Shown here in pieces: positions 59,785 to 64,000 of a DNA stretch of 64,000 nt. The stretch is from Marinospirillum perlucidum (GTDB lineage: Bacteria > Pseudomonadota > Gammaproteobacteria > Pseudomonadales > Halomonadaceae). Position numbers and translations under genes: made by a program. Positions within the stretch are counted from its first letter, which is position 1. Each line of letters opens with the position of its first letter. A model generated the notes under the pieces. It saw only the letters and a list, made by a program, of their open reading frames with translations. It was not told the DNA's origin and made no database searches. Location of the stretch: NCBI RefSeq assembly GCF_003336805.1, contig NZ_QFWJ01000002.1, forward strand, positions 372,001-436,000, read 5' to 3'.

Positions 59785-62700
59785 TCACTGATTGGTTTCG
59801 GCTTGTGCACTCTGCAACTGCCGTGGAAGCACTTCTTCTCGAAGCAACCGGAAGCCGGTGACGCCATCGGCCGATCCCGAGTGTTCGCGCGCAAAATCCA
59901 GGCTGCATTCGGCATGGGGGTCCTGATAGGCACCACCCAACGCCAGCAGGCGGTTATCATCGCGGGCCAACTCCTGAACATTGCCGATAAAGTTTTGTAG
60001 TCCCCAGCCGTTTTGATGGCCGGTGGAAACCTGGTTTAACTGATCGCCTTTGAGAATATCGCCACCCAGGCGCACCCGGCAGTTGTAATCCCGCGGTGGT
60101 TGTTGGCCTTGGGCAGACGCGGCATAAAGCCATTCGTTTCGGGAAGGCAGCCGATAAGTCTGCCCGGTACGTTCAGACAGCCAGGCAAGATACTGCTCGA
60201 TTTCCTGTAGGGAAAGATCGGTACGAGGAAGATCCTGGTCCTGGTTTTCCTGAACCGGGCACTGGCCACTCAAAAAGCAGTATTTGTTGTAGTCCTCGTT
60301 GGAAATCTCGTATTTACTGATGGCAAAGCCCGGCTGTTGTGCCCTGCCCGGGACCACCACCAAGAGAGGACCGCGAACCTGCTGGTGGAGCATGTCAAAA
60401 CAGATGGCCCGGGCACGCCGCCCGTAACTGGCCAGCTCTTCGGTACAGGGACGACTGCTCTGCAGGGGTTCCCAGGGTTGGCCAGCCACATCGGCGCCAG
60501 TGATTTCATTCGAAGCCTGCAGGGAACGGATATCCATATCCCGCTGGAGAATCTGCCCCTGCCAACGTTGAGCGGCCATTTCTTCGCTCAGGCGGGCTAT
60601 GGCTGCCCGATAGTCATTGTTATCCGACCAGAGTTGGCGGGCTTCCCCCAGAAGGCTACGGGCCTGTTCGAAATTCTTTTCTTCCAGTTGGGTCTCAAAA
60701 CGGGCAAAGGTGGCTTCTGCTTCCTGGATGCGTCCTCTGAGATCTCTGGCAAAATCCAGGACTTCAGGATGCTCGGGCAGGCGTTCCTGGGATGCCTGTA
60801 AAAGCCCCTGGGCCTCGGTCAGACGTCCAGTGCTCAGGGCCGCTCGGGCGGTTCTTCCCTGAGCCCAGGGCGGTGGGGCTAGGTCAGCGCGCAGGCGTGC
60901 CAGGCGGCTGTTATCCGGGAAGAGAATGCTGGCACGGGTAGCCAGGCTTTCGGCTTGTCTGCGAGTACCTGTATCGGCAACTTCAAGAATTTTTTCGACC
61001 AGCAGGTTGGTGTACTGGCGTTCCAGCTCGGTATAGCGTTCCGGAGCAAAGGTGCGTATCTGATTGAGCTGAGTTTCTGCTGCCGGGGTATCAAAGTGGG
61101 TGCCTTCGGCAAAAATCTGATTCAGATCCTGGATATTGCCTTCAACCAGGTAGTTTTCCTGTGCGTTTTGTAGCTGCAGATCATTGGGCGCCACCTTGAG
61201 GCCGCGTTCCGCCATTTTGACCGCTTCATGATAAAGCCGATCATTACCGAGTCGATTGGTGACTTCCAGATAGGCTTCGGCCAGAGCATCGGCTGCGGTT
61301 ATGGTCAGGAAGGGGTCATCATCACCCAGATAATCACGCAGCTGGCTGAGGGTTTCTTCGGCGGCATCCATTTCGCGGGCATCCGCTTCAACCAAAAGGG
61401 TATTTTTCATGCCCTCGATGCGGGCCAGGCGAGCGGCTTCTTCACGCTCGCTAAGAAAAGTCTGGTAATTTTGCTGGATTTCGCTTTCTGCTGTTTGCAG
61501 CTGGGGGGTTACCAATCCCAGAGCATCGGCCCGATCCAGTATCGATAGGGCCAGGTTGTAGCGCTGACTGCTTTCCAGTTCGCGGCTTCTTTGTTCATAG
61601 GCCGCTGCGATCCGGTTTCTCTGCTGCTGACGGCTTGAGTTATCCACACCCGGACTGACATCCAGCCAATCCAGGCTTTGTTTGATTTGCTGCTCCCATT
61701 CCTGGGTGAATTCAGGATTTTCAAGCAGTCCGCTGATCTGATCGGTCAACTCCTGGCTGGTGGGCGCCTGTCCCTGGTTAACCAGAAAATAGGCCTGACC
61801 GAGGGCCAGCCAGAGATCAGCATGTTCTTTGAGTAGCTCGCGGTCATCGGCTTCCATCAATAAAGGAGTTACCTGGTCACCGAGAATATAAAGTGCCTGA
61901 TTGTCGGGGGAGAGGCGAGCCAGTTGCAGGAGCGTGGGCTTGGCTTCCAGATAGGCATCCAGGGAATCGAAGCCGGCCGCTTGAGTGGTGAAGGTTTCCT
62001 GCAGATGTTCCAGATTTAGGCGTTTTTCCTGCTCGCGATGAGCCAGCTCCCAGCGGTCCTGGGTATTGATCAGCCCGATATCATCGGGCATGCGGGCAAG
62101 GCCCACATCCAGGTAGGTGCGTGCGCTTTGGAGTGCATCCAGGTTAATGGCTTCCTGGGCAGCCGTACCATAGGCATCGGGAATCCTGGGGTCTTCCAAT
62201 AGTTGGTGGTCCGGGTCCACGGCAATGATCAAGGACAGGATTTCACTGATACTTTCCGGGCGTTCGGCTCCGGGTAGCAGGTTATCAGCCTCCAGAGCTA
62301 GATTGAGTCGCTGGTTGAGTTGATGCAGGTAGCGGTTGCGTTCCAACTCCAGCTGATTACTAAGACCGATGGCTGCTGCTGAATCCGGGTAGAGCTGCTC
62401 CATGCGTGCCAGTTCGTTTTCGGCCTGGTCAAAATTGTAGCGCTGTTCATCAACCTTGACTGCGGCTTCCATGAGTTCTTCCAGATAGCCCTGAAGGATG
62501 TCCCGCGTAGTATCTGTAATCCGGTTGCGAGCATTCACTTCCAGGCTGGGCAGGGTGGTGATGACTTCTTCAATCTTTTCGGGCTGTTGGGTTTCCACCC
62601 TTTCGATCAAGCGGTCGACATGGAGTTTATCCAGGTAGCTTAGCAGGGGGTTGTAAGCGGCTACCCCGAGAATCACCGAGAAGGCGGTGCCCAGCACCCA

Positions 62701-64000
62701 GGGATTCTTGTGCCAGTTGGCTTTACCTTCCAGCTCTTCCAGAAATTTCTCAACGGTCGCGGTACGATCTTCTTTTTCGAACGCCAGTCCGCGAATCAAC
62801 CCCTTCATCTGGCGCTTTTTCAGCCCCTTGATGGGCGCGGGCACCAGCTTGGCTTCCTGGGCCTTGAGTGCCGATTTCTTGTTGAAAGGGTGATAGCCGG
62901 TGAGTAGCTCATAGGCAACAACCGCCAGGGCATAGAGATCATCCTGAGTGGAAGGGTCTTTGCCCTGCAGCATTTCCAGGGAAGCATAGGCCGGTGTCAG
63001 AGCACCCAGGTCCCCGGCATCAAAATCATCCTGATTGCCCTCTTCTTCCTCTTTTTCTTTTTGCTCATCGGCCCCGGCGTTAACCGCTCGGGCGATACCG
63101 AAGTCAAGAGTTTTTACCGTTCCGTCATCACAGAGGAAGGCGTTCCCCGGTTTAAAATCCGAGTGCACAATATTGCGCTGGTGAGCGTAGGACAGAGCAG
63201 CACCCAACTGCTCGATCAGCGGGAAGGCCTCCTCGAAGGGAAGACCACCCTTGGGACGCACCACCTTACGGATAAAGGTATCCAGGGGTTTCCCCACCAG
63301 CAGTTCCATGGTGATGAAAACCTGGGTGCCGGTCATGCCGATACGGTCAAAATCGTAAACAGTGGCAATGTTGGGGTGGGCTAGCTTCTGTTGGCGACTG
63401 GCTTCACGCTGCAGGGCCACAAAAGCCTGGGGATGGGCTTTGAAGTCTTCGGTCAGAACCTTCATCGCCACGTAGGGGTTGCTGTCCTTGGCTTCCACTT
63501 TGAGCAGGTCACGCGCCTGGAACACCTTACCCATACCCCCGGCACCCAGGACCTTATCGAGAATAAAGCGGTCCTTGATGATGGAACCCGGCCCCAGTTT
63601 TTTCAGCTGGGAGGAGGAGGCCCCCGGCAGATCCCAGGATCTTTGTGAGGTGTTGGTGGTGCTGTAGGTGCTGCTGGTCATCGACCCCGAGGTTCGGGAT
63701 GAGAAGGTGCTGCTCGGCTGGTCTTCAGCCATTACCGTCAGCTGGGTGTCTACATCCTGGGCAGGCGTAGCGATAACCGTAGCATCTTCATCTTCGTCAT
63801 CCGAGCTCTCTTCCGGTTGGCCTGGGTGGCCACTGGGTGGGGTGGCTATAACCGTGGCATCTTCATCCTCTTCCTCTGCCGGAGGAGTGGCCCCGGGCGG
63901 TGGCGTAGCAATAATGGTGGCATCTTCGTCATCATCAGACGTGGCTGAAGCTTGAGGATAGGCAATTTGCGTGGCTTCTTCGTCTTCTTCTGCACCCGAG
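59785..64000 (-). CDS. Large Ser/Thr protein kinase with C-terminal FGE-like domain (5' end outside window)
   Basis: Over 1400 codons in the window, still open at 64000. Numbering from the internal Met at 63732: acidic Thr-repeat region upstream; PknB-type kinase about 55-335 with GAGGMG loop, VAMK Lys91, HSDFKPGN (Asp192; Ser for Arg in HRD) and DFG 210-212; one membrane helix near 345-362; about 700 residues of helical TPR-like repeats; and a C-terminal formylglycine-generating-enzyme/SUMF1 fold (PGFAISKYEISNEDYNKYC, YRLPSRNEWLYAAS, GNVQEL, GVTGFRLLRE). The paired catalytic cysteines of FGE are not seen, so that domain is probably a binding module outside the membrane. A Met at 63732 is not the start, since the frame continues upstream. 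Confidence 0.9.
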   Translation of the reverse strand, partial: SGAEEDEEATQIAYPQASATSDDDEDATIIATPPPGATPPAEEEDEDATVIATPPSGHPGQPEESSDDEDEDATVIATPAQDVDTQLTVMAEDQPSSTFSSRTSGSMTSSTYSTTNTSQRSWDLPGASSSQLKKLGPGSIIKDRFILDKVLGAGGMGKVFQARDLLKVEAKDSNPYVAMKVLTEDFKAHPQAFVALQREASRQQKLAHPNIATVYDFDRIGMTGTQVFITMELLVGKPLDTFIRKVVRPKGGLPFEEAFPLIEQLGAALSYAHQRNIVHSDFKPGNAFLCDDGTVKTLDFGIARAVNAGADEQKEKEEEEGNQDDFDAGDLGALTPAYASLEMLQGKDPSTQDDLYALAVVAYELLTGYHPFNKKSALKAQEAKLVPAPIKGLKKRQMKGLIRGLAFEKEDRTATVEKFLEELEGKANWHKNPWVLGTAFSVILGVAAYNPLLSYLDKLHVDRLIERVETQQPEKIEEVITTLPSLEVNARNRITDTTRDILQGYLEELMEAAVKVDEQRYNFDQAENELARMEQLYPDSAAAIGLSNQLELERNRYLHQLNQRLNLALEADNLLPGAERPESISEILSLIIAVDPDHQLLEDPRIPDAYGTAAQEAINLDALQSARTYLDVGLARMPDDIGLINTQDRWELAHREQEKRLNLEHLQETFTTQAAGFDSLDAYLEAKPTLLQLARLSPDNQALYILGDQVTPLLMEADDRELLKEHADLWLALGQAYFLVNQGQAPTSQELTDQISGLLENPEFTQEWEQQIKQSLDWLDVSPGVDNSSRQQQRNRIAAAYEQRSRELESSQRYNLALSILDRADALGLVTPQLQTAESEIQQNYQTFLSEREEAARLARIEGMKNTLLVEADAREMDAAEETLSQLRDYLGDDDPFLTITAADALAEAYLEVTNRLGNDRLYHEAVKMAERGLKVAPNDLQLQNAQENYLVEGNIQDLNQIFAEGTHFDTPAAETQLNQIRTFAPERYTELERQYTNLLVEKILEVADTGTRRQAESLATRASILFPDNSRLARLRADLAPPPWAQGRTARAALSTGRLTEAQGLLQASQERLPEHPEVLDFARDLRGRIQEAEATFARFETQLEEKNFEQARSLLGEARQLWSDNNDYRAAIARLSEEMAAQRWQGQILQRDMDIRSLQASNEITGADVAGQPWEPLQSSRPCTEELASYGRRARAICFDMLHQQVRGPLLVVVPGRAQQPGFAISKYEISNEDYNKYCFLSGQCPVQENQDQDLPRTDLSLQEIEQYLAWLSERTGQTYRLPSRNEWLYAASAQGQQPPRDYNCRVRLGGDILKGDQLNQVSTGHQNGWGLQNFIGNVQELARDDNRLLALGGAYQDPHAECSLDFAREHSGSADGVTGFRLLREEVLPRQLQSAQAETNQ
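63763..63999 (-). repeat. Four-copy acidic Thr repeat in the kinase N-terminal region
   Basis: In-frame peptide repeats EEDEEATQIAYP, DDDEDATIIATP, EEDEDATVIATP and DEDEDATVIATP, with Thr positions 18, 21 and 25 residues apart. More copies may lie beyond the window. Acidic stretches before A-T-x-I look like kinase and FHA-binding sites. Confidence 0.85.

Overview
The window looks like chromosome from a gammaproteobacterium of the Oceanospirillales/Pseudomonadales type. I infer this from gene content and order (ubiC-ubiA beside phoB-phoR and a pstSCAB-phoU cluster, rubredoxin reductase, metX-metW, guaB-guaA, yggX-mutY, hemW-rdgB) and from PstC/PstA proteins with large extra periplasmic parts. 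I cannot name a genus. No IS element, CRISPR array or phage gene was seen.

Layout. 1-3732: an arsenic operon on the minus strand (ArsC-ArsR fusion, Acr3, GAPDH, ArsJ running off the left edge), able to reduce arsenate, export arsenite, and export arsenate as 1-arseno-3-phosphoglycerate. 3759-18332: a phosphate block with pstS-pstC-pstA-pstB-phoU on plus and phoB-phoR on minus, enclosing a peroxiredoxin, a chemoreceptor, a duplicated-repeat lipoprotein and a response regulator. Pho-box-like sites precede pstS, pstC and phoB, and a weaker one precedes the chemoreceptor gene. 18364-24934: ubiquinone genes, rubredoxin reductase, SCP2-like protein, secreted nuclease, GNAT enzyme, and a hemerythrin/NnrS pair for nitric oxide stress. 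25055-26771: a DsbG-like protein without its second active-site cysteine, paired with an Lgt-TlpA fusion.

26807-37035: a defence island directly behind tRNA-Arg(CCG). It holds a type I restriction-modification operon (hsdM, hsdS, hsdR) with a GIY-YIG/DUF4357 gene, an AbiF-type abortive infection gene and a NERD-domain gene. The abiF gene has its own promoter and a structured leader that may be the small RNA associated with this family. The cassette sits exactly at the hsdM/hsdS junction between two 30-bp identical repeats, and hsdS carries one in-frame amber codon. This is the most unusual part of the window.

37299-47304: three diguanylate cyclases, the pxpABC 5-oxoprolinase operon, a DUF302 protein, a tRNA-Phe/Gln/Thr cluster, yggX-mutY. 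47286-64000: tadA, guaBA, metXW with a long foldable leader, DUF4426, rdgB, hemW, a lipoprotein esterase, an AEC transporter, a CoA-binding protein, an enoyl-CoA hydratase, and a very large Ser/Thr kinase with a C-terminal FGE-like domain whose 5' end lies beyond the right edge.
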